Notes under the pieces: generated by a model
What the model saw: only the letters and a program-made list of their open reading frames with translations
Told to the model about the DNA's origin: nothing
Databases searched by the model: none
In this document: in pieces, positions 24,179 through 31,094 of the stretch
Numbering within the stretch: position 1 is the first letter of the stretch
How the letters are laid out: the number at the start of each line of letters is the position of its first letter
Program-made: the position numbers and the translations under genes
Assembly (NCBI GenBank): GCA_014873095.1
Contig: CP050848.1
Location: forward strand, 4,585,850-4,649,849
Direction of reading: 5' to 3'
Length of the DNA stretch: 64,000 nt
DNA from: Planctomycetales bacterium ZRK34
GTDB taxonomy: Bacteria > Planctomycetota > Phycisphaerae > Phycisphaerales > Zrk34

Positions 24179-24453
24179 CCGTCATCATCCCCACGCCGCT
24201 TCGCAAGCTCACCAACGAGCAAGAGACCGTCGACGCCGACGGGGCCAAGGTCGCCGAGGTCATCGAACAACTGCAGACGCAGTTCCCCGGCCTCAAGGAG
24301 CGACTCTGCGACGACAACGGCGTGCTGCGCCGCTTCGTCAACGTCTTCCTCAATGGCGAAGACATCCGCTTCCTCGACGGGCCTGAGACGCCGGTCAAGG
24401 ACGGCGACGAACTGTCCATCATTCCCGCCATCGCGGGCGGCTGTTGTTGCTGA
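24169..24453 (+). CDS. MoaD/ThiS-family sulfur-carrier protein ending GGCCC
   Basis: 94-aa beta-grasp protein very similar in plan to the carrier domain of the ThiS-E1-rhodanese fusion (both begin VTV.IPTxLR and share FVNVF and GDELSIIPA/GDEVSIVPA). Such carriers end in Gly-Gly, which is adenylated and thiocarboxylated. Here the di-glycine is followed by three cysteines before the stop (GGC GGC TGT TGT TGC TGA). A masked di-glycine needs trimming, as for the HcyS carrier in the homocysteine pathway, so a JAMM peptidase such as that at 20088-20567 would be required. GAGGA precedes the ATG; overlaps thrC by 10 nt. Confidence 0.88.
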   Translation: MSVTVIIPTPLRKLTNEQETVDADGAKVAEVIEQLQTQFPGLKERLCDDNGVLRRFVNVFLNGEDIRFLDGPETPVKDGDELSIIPAIAGGCCC

Positions 24454-24532
24454 CATCACAGCGTCGTGGCGGAATGGCCACGTCGCACGGAACGTGTCAG
24501 CGACCGCCGCAACCTCGTGATGCGAAAAAACC

Positions 24533-25294
24533 ATGTCACCCACTCAACAGCAGGTCATCGACGAACTGGCCGAGGCTGCCGAACGTCTGGAATCGGCCCC
24601 GCCGCAGGAAATTCTGCGCTGGGCTGTGGAGCGCCATCGCGGCAGGATCGCGCTGGCGTGTTCGTTCGGCATGCAGTCGGTCGTCGTCATCGACATGCTG
24701 GCTCAGATGGATCTGTTGCGTGATGTCGAAGTCTTCTACCTCGACACCGGTGTGTTGTTTCCCGAAACGCACCAGACACGACTGAAAATTCAGGCCAAGT
24801 ACAAGTTTCGCGCCAAGCGCGTCGCCGCCGAGTTGAACTGGGAAGACCAGCAGAAGAAATTCGGCGGCCACCTGTATGATCGAGGCGTCGAAGGCGTGCG
24901 GCAGTGCTGCTACATCCGCAAGGTCGAGCCGACGAGCAAGTACCTGGCCGACAAGGCGGCGTGGATCACCGGCATGCGCCGAACGCATTCGAAGACGCGC
25001 GCGCAGGTGCCGATCGTGATGTGGGACAACCTGCACAGCCTGGAAAAGGTCAACCCCGTTGCCGCCATCGATGACAACACGCTGTGGGGCTACATCAAGG
25101 CCAACGATGTGCCGTACAACGCCCTGTACGATCAGGGCTATCCGTCGATCGGGTGCAACACGCCCGTGTGCACGCGGCCGGTGAAAGAGGGCGAAGACCC
25201 GCGCAGCGGCCGCTGGGCGGGCCTGGGCAAGACCGAGTGCGGCATCCACCTCGACGGCCAGCAGATCAAATCGCTCGATGGCTCGCAGCTTTGA
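24533..25294 (+). CDS. cysH: assimilatory APS/PAPS reductase
   Basis: Reduces adenylyl sulfate (or PAPS) to sulfite, supplying the sulfite reductase of the neighbouring operon. 253 aa. It has the nucleotide-binding CSFGMQS loop and the C-terminal catalytic cysteine in KTECGIH (Cys236). A Cys125-Cys126 pair plus Cys208 and Cys213 indicate the [4Fe-4S]-type enzyme, which normally uses APS. The second cysteine pair is spaced CNTPVC (CX4C), whereas the family normally has CXXC at this place. No Shine-Dalgarno is obvious. It lies 79 bp after the ThiS-like gene and is presumably the third gene of the SAM-riboswitch unit. Confidence 0.88.
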   Translation: MSPTQQQVIDELAEAAERLESAPPQEILRWAVERHRGRIALACSFGMQSVVVIDMLAQMDLLRDVEVFYLDTGVLFPETHQTRLKIQAKYKFRAKRVAAELNWEDQQKKFGGHLYDRGVEGVRQCCYIRKVEPTSKYLADKAAWITGMRRTHSKTRAQVPIVMWDNLHSLEKVNPVAAIDDNTLWGYIKANDVPYNALYDQGYPSIGCNTPVCTRPVKEGEDPRSGRWAGLGKTECGIHLDGQQIKSLDGSQL

Positions 25295-25297
25295 TCA

Positions 25298-25903
25298 TTA
25301 TTTCAGATCGCCGGCGCGGAGATTGCGGAAGTCGATACGCATCTGCTTGTTGGGGTGCAGTTGCAGACCGATCGGCCCCTCGGCGGGGGCCTTGTCGCTG
25401 TGGAAAGTCAGCACATGCGCCCCGTTGATCCAGATGCGATATTCCGGGCCGCGTGCTTCGATGCGCATGTGATTCCACTCGCCCTGGGGTTTGAGATGCT
25501 TGATGCCCTGCGCGTCTTTCGGGTAGCCCTTGCCCGGCACGTAGACCGAGCCGGTCATGTCGCGCTTCAGCGAACCTGAATCACCGATCTGCACCTGCTG
25601 TTTGCTGGTGCGCAGGAACACGCCCGAGTCGATCGATCCCTTGAAGCGGAACTCACATTCGACGACGAAGTCCTTGTAGGTTTTCTCGGTCCACAGGGTT
25701 GAGCCTTTTTTCTTCGGGTCGTTCTGACTGATCAGCATGCCATCGTCGACGGTCCACCAGATGTTGTCTTTGGGGACTTTCCAACCGGTCAGATCCTTGC
25801 CGTTGAAGATGGATTGAAGTTCAACCTCGGCTGGCGCGGGACTATCTGCAGCGAGCAGCGGCAGGGTGAGAGTGACGAGCAGCAGGGCGGCGGTGATGCG
25901 CAT
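25298..25903 (-). CDS. DUF1080 (3-keto-disaccharide hydrolase-like) exported protein
   Basis: 201-aa secreted protein with signal peptide MRITAALLLVTLTLPLLAAD and a single DUF1080 domain: FNGKDLTGWKVPKDNIWWTV near the start, then YKDFVVECEFRFKGSIDSGV, then GEWNHMRIEARGPEYRIWIN. Members adopt a concanavalin-like jelly roll and some hydrolyse 3-keto-glycosides; planctomycetes carry many. GGAG lies 7 nt before the ATG. Convergent with cysH, with only 3 bp between the stops. Sugar substrate unknown. Confidence 0.88.
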   Translation of the reverse strand: MRITAALLLVTLTLPLLAADSPAPAEVELQSIFNGKDLTGWKVPKDNIWWTVDDGMLISQNDPKKKGSTLWTEKTYKDFVVECEFRFKGSIDSGVFLRTSKQQVQIGDSGSLKRDMTGSVYVPGKGYPKDAQGIKHLKPQGEWNHMRIEARGPEYRIWINGAHVLTFHSDKAPAEGPIGLQLHPNKQMRIDFRNLRAGDLK

Positions 25904-26005
25904 GGCGGGTCTCCGTGATTAAGTTGGTGGGATCACCATCATACAGGCTGATTGGTACAACGTCGGCCGGCGGGTTCTGATTTCGCGGCCGGCGGGTATG
26001 TCCGT

Positions 26006-26011
26006 TATCAT
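26006..26011 (+). promoter_or_regulatory. -10 box (TATCAT) for the lyase gene
   Basis: TATCAT lies 6 nt before the ATG at 26018, so the transcript would be leaderless or nearly so. The intervening CGGGGG could also serve as a poor ribosome site. Confidence 0.45.
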
Positions 26012-26017
26012 CGGGGG

Positions 26018-27439
26018 ATGCAAATCAAACACGCGATGGCGGTCGTCGTGGCGATGTGCTTCGGGGCAGCGGCCCATGCCGATCTGCGCGACGAAGCACT
26101 GACCGCGGCGAAGCAGGCAACGAAATTCCTACACGTGCAGGTCAGCGCCGAGGGCGGGTATCTCTGGCGGTACAGCGCCGATCTGACCAAGCGCGAAGGC
26201 GAAGGGGTGGTGACGACGAAGACGGTATGGACGCAACCGCCGGGCACGCCATCGGTCGGACAGGCGTTTGTGCGACTGTACGAGGCGACGGGCGAATCGG
26301 TCTTTCGCAAAGCGGCGCGCGATGCGGCCGAGGCGCTGCGGCTGGGGCAGATGCGCAGCGGGGGCTGGCAGGATCGTGTCGAGTTTGAACCCGAGCGCCG
26401 TCGCAAGTGGGCGTACCGTGTCGACCATGGAGGACGCAAAGATCAATCGAGCCTCGATGATGACAAGACGCAAGCTTCCCTGCGGTTTGTCATGCGGTTG
26501 GATCGTGCGATCGGATTCGAAGATGAAGTCGTTCACGAAATGGCGCTGTACGCGCTGGACGGATTGATCACGAAGGGGCAGTATCCCAACGGCGGTTTTC
26601 CGCAGGTTTGGACCGGCGACCCGCGCGATCCGGCCGACTACTCGATCAAACCCGCCTCGTATCCCGATAGCTGGTCGCGTGAATATACCGGCCACCACAA
26701 CTACTGGTACCGCTACACGCTCAACGACAATCTCGCGCCTGATGTGGTCGAGGCGCTCTTCCTGGCGGCCGACATCTATGGCGACCCGCGCTACCACGAT
26801 GCGGCGCTGAAGGTCGGCGACTTTCTGATTCTCGCGCAGATGCCCGACCCGCAGCCCGCCTGGGCCCAGCAGTATGGCTACGACATGCACCCGATCTGGG
26901 CCCGCAAGTTCGAACCCGCCTCGATCACCTGTGGCGAATCGCAGGGTGTGATCAAGACGCTGATGATGATCTACCGCCGCACGGGAGATCGCAAATACCT
27001 GGCGCCGATTCCCAAGGCGCTGGATTATCTGAAGCGTTCGGAACTACCCGATGGCCGCCTTGCTCGTTTCTACGAGTTGCGCACCAACAAGCCGCTGTAC
27101 TTCACACGTGATTACAAGCTCACGTATGACGATTCGGACATGCCGACGCATTACAGCTTCAAGATTTCCAGCAAGGTCGATGACCTGCGACGCGCTTATG
27201 AGAAGCTTGTGAAGCTACCCGCTGATCAGTTGAAACAAGGCGGTAAACACACGCCGCACTTGACGGATAAGTTGCAGCAGCGCGTCCGTCAGATCATTGA
27301 TGCCATGGACCATCGCGGCGCCTGGGTGACGGACGACGGTTTGCGTTACCACAAACAGCCCGGCCCCGTCATCGATATGCGCGTGGCCGTGAGGAATCTG
27401 AACGTGCTGGCGGAATACCTGGCCGCGAGCAAGCCGTAG
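26018..27439 (+). CDS. exported pectate lyase-like protein (PL10 / pectic acid lyase family)
   Basis: 473-aa protein with signal peptide MQIKHAMAVVVAMCFGAAAHA. The helical repeats match the PL10 pectic-acid-lyase fold: GGYLWRYSADL early on, YPNGGFPQVWTGDPRD in the centre, and IWARKFEPASITCGESQGVI later, with an arginine-lysine-rich substrate path. The start at 26018 gives the signal peptide; upstream in-frame sequence is not coding-like. It is divergent from the DUF1080 gene. Likely acts on pectin/polygalacturonate-type polymers or another uronic acid polysaccharide; true substrate uncertain. Confidence 0.75.
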   Translation: MQIKHAMAVVVAMCFGAAAHADLRDEALTAAKQATKFLHVQVSAEGGYLWRYSADLTKREGEGVVTTKTVWTQPPGTPSVGQAFVRLYEATGESVFRKAARDAAEALRLGQMRSGGWQDRVEFEPERRRKWAYRVDHGGRKDQSSLDDDKTQASLRFVMRLDRAIGFEDEVVHEMALYALDGLITKGQYPNGGFPQVWTGDPRDPADYSIKPASYPDSWSREYTGHHNYWYRYTLNDNLAPDVVEALFLAADIYGDPRYHDAALKVGDFLILAQMPDPQPAWAQQYGYDMHPIWARKFEPASITCGESQGVIKTLMMIYRRTGDRKYLAPIPKALDYLKRSELPDGRLARFYELRTNKPLYFTRDYKLTYDDSDMPTHYSFKISSKVDDLRRAYEKLVKLPADQLKQGGKHTPHLTDKLQQRVRQIIDAMDHRGAWVTDDGLRYHKQPGPVIDMRVAVRNLNVLAEYLAASKP

Positions 27440-27440
27440 G

Positions 27441-29033
27441 TCACAACTCGGATTTCACCGTAGGCGTCGTGATCCAAGGCGCCGTCACAAAGCACACCGC
27501 CATGCACACGTAGCCGGTCACCCACGGCCAGGCCGGTTGCAGATTGATCGCCGTGTCGCTGGCCGTCCACCGGTACCCGTGCATCAGGCCCGTCGCGCTG
27601 AGCACCGCGGCCGCCAGCGCCCAGCCTGCCGCCGCGGTGAATCGCCGCTCCAGCACCATCGTCACCATGGCCGCCAGTATCATTGCCGTGAGGATGAACC
27701 CCTGCTCAAGGGCCAGTGCGCCGTGCAGGTTCCACGAACTGGCGTTGAATCCCGCGAGAATCTCCGCCGCATGCTGGTCGAACGGTTCGCCGTTCGGCGG
27801 CCCCATGCCGCCGACGCGCAGGCCGATCTTCGCCATCAGCGCGCCCCAGGCGACGACACCCGGCAGCAGGCCCACTACGACCGCCGGAGCGTGATGACGC
27901 GGCGTCGCGCTGAAGGCCTGCGCGGTGATCACGATGCCGATCCATAACACGATCGCCATGCCCGCCTGCACCGGGGCGATGTATGCGATGTGCGCCGCGG
28001 CCCCGGTCAGACAGATCACCGTCATGAAGCCCGCGTTGAGGATCGAGTAACCCGCCCGGGCGCCCATTTCTTTCCACCCGGGGTGGCCGATGTAGATCGT
28101 CGTGGGAAAGCATGACCCGAACAGCGATGCCGCCAGCGTGCCGATGCCGTTGGCCGCCAGTGACGGGCCGGTCGCGAAGCGGTCGCCCTCGGCTTCGGCG
28201 CTTTCGATGTTCTGAAGCGACCCGATCACATTAAAGATGCCCATCGGAATGATCACCGAAAGGTACGCCAGCAGGTAGTCGCTGTGCAGGGCCTCGATCA
28301 GATCACCAACCACCGGCACCGGTAGATGCAGCGCCAGTCCGACGGTTGGTTTATCCCCGGGCGCCAAGCCCGTCGCCCAGCACAACACGATGCCGATGAC
28401 GACGGCCACCAGCCCGGCCGGCAGCCCGAAGCGGAACTTCACCCGCCCGAAATACGCCAGCAGAATCACCGACAGCGTAGCCAGCCCGACGACCGGATAA
28501 GCATACGTTTCAAGAATAAACGCGCCGCTGATGAATACGATCGCGATGCCGGCCAGCGTGCTCAGCAGCGCCGCGCGCGGGGTGATTCGCCGCACACTCT
28601 CGGCGACGAATGATCCGGCGAATTCAATCACGCCACTGGCCATGCAGGCGACCAGTCCGGCGTGCCATGCCACACGCGCCGCCGCTTCCGGGCTCGCCCC
28701 GTGATCCAGCGCTACCAGCTTGGCCGGCAGCATCACCAGAAAGATGTAAGCAAACACGCTCGGCGTGTTGATTCCGTACGGCAGGGCGCACACGTCATCG
28801 CGCCCGAGTCGATCGCCCAGCCGTTTGGCCTGCCAGGCGTAGAACAGATTGCCGATCAGCAGCGACACCGCCACGCCCGGCAGCACGCGGCCGTACAGCA
28901 GGGCATCGTCAAACCCGAGCACCACCTTGCACATCACGTTGATCACCAGCAACTGAACCAGATTGTCCAGCGCCAGTCCGAAAAACCCGTCCACGTCGCC
29001 GCGGACAAACCATTTCATGTGTCGCTCATGCAT
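27441..29033 (-). CDS. NCS2-family nucleobase permease
   Basis: 530-aa inner-membrane transporter with about 12-14 hydrophobic segments. It starts in the AzgA-like manner (DDVCALPYGINTPSVFAYIF) and contains the central NVIGSLQNIESAEAEGD and SCFPTTIYIGHPGWKEMGAR. The family moves purines, uracil or xanthine with protons or sodium. A GAGGA site lies before the ATG, and the gene overlaps the stop of the upstream zincin gene by 8 nt, so it is translationally coupled. It is convergent with the lyase gene (1 bp gap). Confidence 0.85.
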   Translation of the reverse strand: MHERHMKWFVRGDVDGFFGLALDNLVQLLVINVMCKVVLGFDDALLYGRVLPGVAVSLLIGNLFYAWQAKRLGDRLGRDDVCALPYGINTPSVFAYIFLVMLPAKLVALDHGASPEAAARVAWHAGLVACMASGVIEFAGSFVAESVRRITPRAALLSTLAGIAIVFISGAFILETYAYPVVGLATLSVILLAYFGRVKFRFGLPAGLVAVVIGIVLCWATGLAPGDKPTVGLALHLPVPVVGDLIEALHSDYLLAYLSVIIPMGIFNVIGSLQNIESAEAEGDRFATGPSLAANGIGTLAASLFGSCFPTTIYIGHPGWKEMGARAGYSILNAGFMTVICLTGAAAHIAYIAPVQAGMAIVLWIGIVITAQAFSATPRHHAPAVVVGLLPGVVAWGALMAKIGLRVGGMGPPNGEPFDQHAAEILAGFNASSWNLHGALALEQGFILTAMILAAMVTMVLERRFTAAAGWALAAAVLSATGLMHGYRWTASDTAINLQPAWPWVTGYVCMAVCFVTAPWITTPTVKSEL

Positions 29034-29481
29034 AGCCGAGTTTCCTCAGGTCATCCTCATCAAGGCCGAAGTGGTGGCCGAGTTCGTGCAGGACGGTGAT
29101 GCGGATCTGGCGGCGGAGGGTGTCTTCGTTGATGTAGCCGCCCGCGTCCAGCGAGAGGTTGAGAATACCCTCGCGGTAGATGTTGATCATGTCGGGGAGC
29201 GTGCCGGAATATTCCACTGAGCGGTGGGTCAGCGGAATACCGGTGTGCAGGCCGCAGAGCAGACTCGTGTCGTCGATATCCATCTCGTCGAGCACTTCGT
29301 CGGAGGGATAATCTTCGACGATCAGCGGAATTTCATCGAGCTTGTCCAGCAATGTATCGGGCAGTTCGAGCAGCACCTGCTCCAGCAGCTCGTCAAACAG
29401 CTCGCGCTCGGCAGGGTTGACGATCGCGTCGCTGGATTCATCATCCGGTGAGGGGGGTGGCATATGGTACGAATCGGTCAT
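29026..29481 (-). CDS. minimal zinc metallopeptidase (Zincin_1 family)
   Basis: 151 aa from the ATG at 29481. The N-terminal half is very acidic and helical; the C-terminus carries HELGHHFGLDED (His132, Glu133, His136), the zincin HExxHxxGxxD motif of the Zincin_1 (PF06262) family, small cytoplasmic proteins of unknown substrate. The start at 29481 is chosen because a TATATT -10 box lies exactly 7 nt upstream and the extra upstream residues would overlap the divergent gene. Its stop overlaps the start of the permease gene. Confidence 0.8.
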   Translation of the reverse strand: MTDSYHMPPPSPDDESSDAIVNPAERELFDELLEQVLLELPDTLLDKLDEIPLIVEDYPSDEVLDEMDIDDTSLLCGLHTGIPLTHRSVEYSGTLPDMINIYREGILNLSLDAGGYINEDTLRRQIRITVLHELGHHFGLDEDDLRKLGYA

Positions 29482-29487
29482 GGCGAC

Positions 29488-29494
29488 TAATATA
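29488..29494. promoter_or_regulatory. symmetric bidirectional -10 element shared by two divergent leaderless genes
   Basis: TAATATA reads as TAATAT on the plus strand (29488-29493) and TATATT on the minus strand (29494-29489). Each hexamer is followed by 7 nt and then ATG: 29501 for the dihydroorotate dehydrogenase-like gene and 29481 for the zincin gene. The start codons are separated by 19 bp. The same geometry occurs at 42762-42768. Confidence 0.6.
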
Positions 29495-29500
29495 CTCACA

Positions 29501-30331
29501 ATGCCTGAGGCCGCATCCTTCAAACCGCTGATTATCTCCGCTCCGTTCGGCAACTACATTCAGCCGATCGGCATGACCCCGACGCTGGGCACGTTCACCG
29601 CCGCGGCGCGCCCCGGGCGCGTGTGGCGCATCCTGAAAACGGTGCGCTACTATCCACGCCTCCGCGCCTGGGTCAACAAAATCGGCCTGCGCAACCCCGG
29701 CATCGACTGGCTGGTCAGTCGCGTCGACGCCGGCCGGATCGATGTCAGCGACAAAATCGTGTCGATTCACGGGTTTGAGCCCAACGACTGGTGGAAGCTG
29801 CTGCAGCGTGTCGAGTCGATCAGGCCGCTGGCCGTCGAGATGAATATGAGCTGCCCGAACGTCGGCGAGATCGACTGGCCGCCGGAGTTGTTCCTGCGAG
29901 CCCAGGCGATGGATGTGTCGGTGATCGTGAAGCTTCCGCCGGTGAACTACGATCTGATTTTCGAGCAGGCCCATGAAGCAGGGCTGCGCACGTACCACTG
30001 TTGCAACACGCTGCCGGTCGCCGCGGGTGGGCTCAGCGGTCAACCGCTGAAGCCGGTGGCACTGCAATGCGTGCGCGATCTGCGCACCTGCTATGACGAT
30101 CTGACGATCATCGGCGGTGGGGGCATCCGAACTATCGGCGACGTTGATCAGTATGCCGAAGCCGGTGCTGATTACTTTGCGATCGGCACCAAGGTGTTCA
30201 ACCCGAAGTATCTGCTCAGCCACTCGGGCCTTCAGCCGCTGCTGGCCCAGGCGACGCGACAACACACCGCGTCAGCAAACAGGAAAGCACATGAGCAGGA
30301 AAGCGTACAAGCAGGAAACGAAGACGTGTGA
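29501..30331 (+). CDS. dihydroorotate dehydrogenase-like flavoprotein
   Basis: 276-aa TIM-barrel FMN enzyme of the DHOD family. Diagnostic segments are VEMNMSCPNVGE (the N-x-S-C-P-N substrate motif), VIVKLPPVNYD with its conserved lysine, and IIGGGGIRTIGDVDQYAEAGAD for phosphate binding. It is shorter than typical PyrD and its N-terminal half diverges (a charged helix KTVRYYPRLRAWVNKI), so it may be a DHOD-like enzyme of another pathway. Start 29501 fits a leaderless mRNA; ATG 29480 would add seven residues. The last ~20 codons run through a repeat-containing stem, so the tail HTASANRKAHEQES is probably not conserved. Confidence 0.78.
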   Translation: MPEAASFKPLIISAPFGNYIQPIGMTPTLGTFTAAARPGRVWRILKTVRYYPRLRAWVNKIGLRNPGIDWLVSRVDAGRIDVSDKIVSIHGFEPNDWWKLLQRVESIRPLAVEMNMSCPNVGEIDWPPELFLRAQAMDVSVIVKLPPVNYDLIFEQAHEAGLRTYHCCNTLPVAAGGLSGQPLKPVALQCVRDLRTCYDDLTIIGGGGIRTIGDVDQYAEAGADYFAIGTKVFNPKYLLSHSGLQPLLAQATRQHTASANRKAHEQESVQAGNEDV

Positions 30332-30366
30332 TGGCGGCTTCTGCTTAATTTCCTGGTTTCCTGCTT
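30309..30366 (+). terminator. stem with GCAGGAAA repeats at the 3' end of the DHOD-like gene
   Basis: AAGCAGGAAAC (30309-30319) pairs with GTTTCCTGCTT (30356-30366), 11 bp, followed by a T-rich stretch (TTTTT at 30372-30376). Two further CAGGAAAGC copies precede it (about 30280 and 30295) and another TTTCCTG lies in the loop. It partly overlaps the coding end. Probably a terminator; the long loop makes this less certain. Confidence 0.45.
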
Positions 30367-30384
30367 TCATGTTTTTCTGCACTC

Positions 30385-30390
30385 TATAAT
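30385..30390 (+). promoter_or_regulatory. -10 box (TATAAT) of the ArgA-like gene
   Basis: TATAAT then GGGCCT then ATG (30397): six bases separate box and start codon, no Shine-Dalgarno is present, so the mRNA is probably leaderless. Confidence 0.6.
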
Positions 30391-30396
30391 GGGCCT

Positions 30397-30978
30397 ATGC
30401 CTATGAAGATTCGACCAGCACGAGTCGCTGATGTTCCGCGGATTGCGGAGATCGTCAACAACTACGCCGAGCAGGGGTTGATGTTGCATCGCTCGCATGC
30501 GGAGTTGTATGAGCGGCTGCGCGATTTCGTCGTGGTCGCTGATGACGATGACCTGGCGATGGGTGTGACCGGCTTGCGCATCATGTGGGCGAACCTGGCG
30601 GAAGTGTATTCGCTGGCGGTGGCACCGGAGGCGCGCGGCGCGGGCGTGGGCAAGAAGCTGGTGAGCGCGATGGCTGATGAAGCCGAGCGTCTGGGCATCC
30701 GCCGATTGTTCGCGTTGACCTATGAGCGGAAGTTCTTCGAACGCTGCGGCTTCGAGGTGGTTGATCGCCATCGTAATCTGCCGCTGAAGGTCTGGAGCGA
30801 GTGCATCCGCTGCCCGAAGAATCAGGCTTGCGATGAAATCGCCATGGTGCGTGTGCTGGAGCATGTGCCGGACGTGGCGCCGATGAGCAACGGGACTGGC
30901 GGCGCGTCGTTTTACGATGTGCCGATCCTCAGCGAGCCGGTGCGGCGCATCGAGAAAACGGCCGGCGAAACGAACTGA
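30397..30978 (+). CDS. argA: N-acetyltransferase, short N-acetylglutamate synthase type (ArgA-like)
   Basis: 193-aa GNAT protein. The acetyl-CoA loop is VAPEARGAGVGKKLV, and the segments IRPARVADVPRIAEIVNNYA, EQGLMLHRS and the late VWSECIRCPKNQACDEIAM are those of short N-acetylglutamate synthases that perform the first step of arginine synthesis. No amino-acid-kinase domain is present, as usual for the short form. About 30 C-terminal residues are extra and low in motif content. Substrate is inferred from the family pattern; another amino-acid acetyltransferase cannot be excluded. Confidence 0.82.
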   Translation: MPMKIRPARVADVPRIAEIVNNYAEQGLMLHRSHAELYERLRDFVVVADDDDLAMGVTGLRIMWANLAEVYSLAVAPEARGAGVGKKLVSAMADEAERLGIRRLFALTYERKFFERCGFEVVDRHRNLPLKVWSECIRCPKNQACDEIAMVRVLEHVPDVAPMSNGTGGASFYDVPILSEPVRRIEKTAGETN

Positions 30979-30994
30979 CGTTCAGCCCGCGGGA

Positions 30995-31046
30995 TTGCTC
31001 GCCGCTTGAACGGATATGACACGGCGAGCAAGCTCGCCGGCTAAAC
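30995..31046. repeat. REP-like element with two competing palindromes and GCTAAAC tail
   Basis: TTGCTCGCCG (30995-31004) pairs perfectly with CGGCGAGCAA (31022-31031); alternatively CGGCGAGC pairs with GCTCGCCG (31032-31039) across an AA loop, followed by GCTAAAC. Same head-and-hairpin design as at 20052-20076. Located between the ArgA-like gene and mfd. Confidence 0.55.
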
Positions 31047-31094
31047 AAGAAGACCCACCAAACGAATGTTTGGCGGGTTTGGGCCTGCGCGCTG

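Noticed and set aside
24466..24500. tRNA-like sequence (GTGGCGGAATGGCC)
   Set aside because: No cloverleaf, anticodon arm or T-loop follows; resemblance is local.
29480..29482. ATG at 29480 as the start of the DHOD-like gene
   Set aside because: It would lie upstream of the -10 box that otherwise gives a perfectly spaced start at 29501, and overlaps the divergent start codon.
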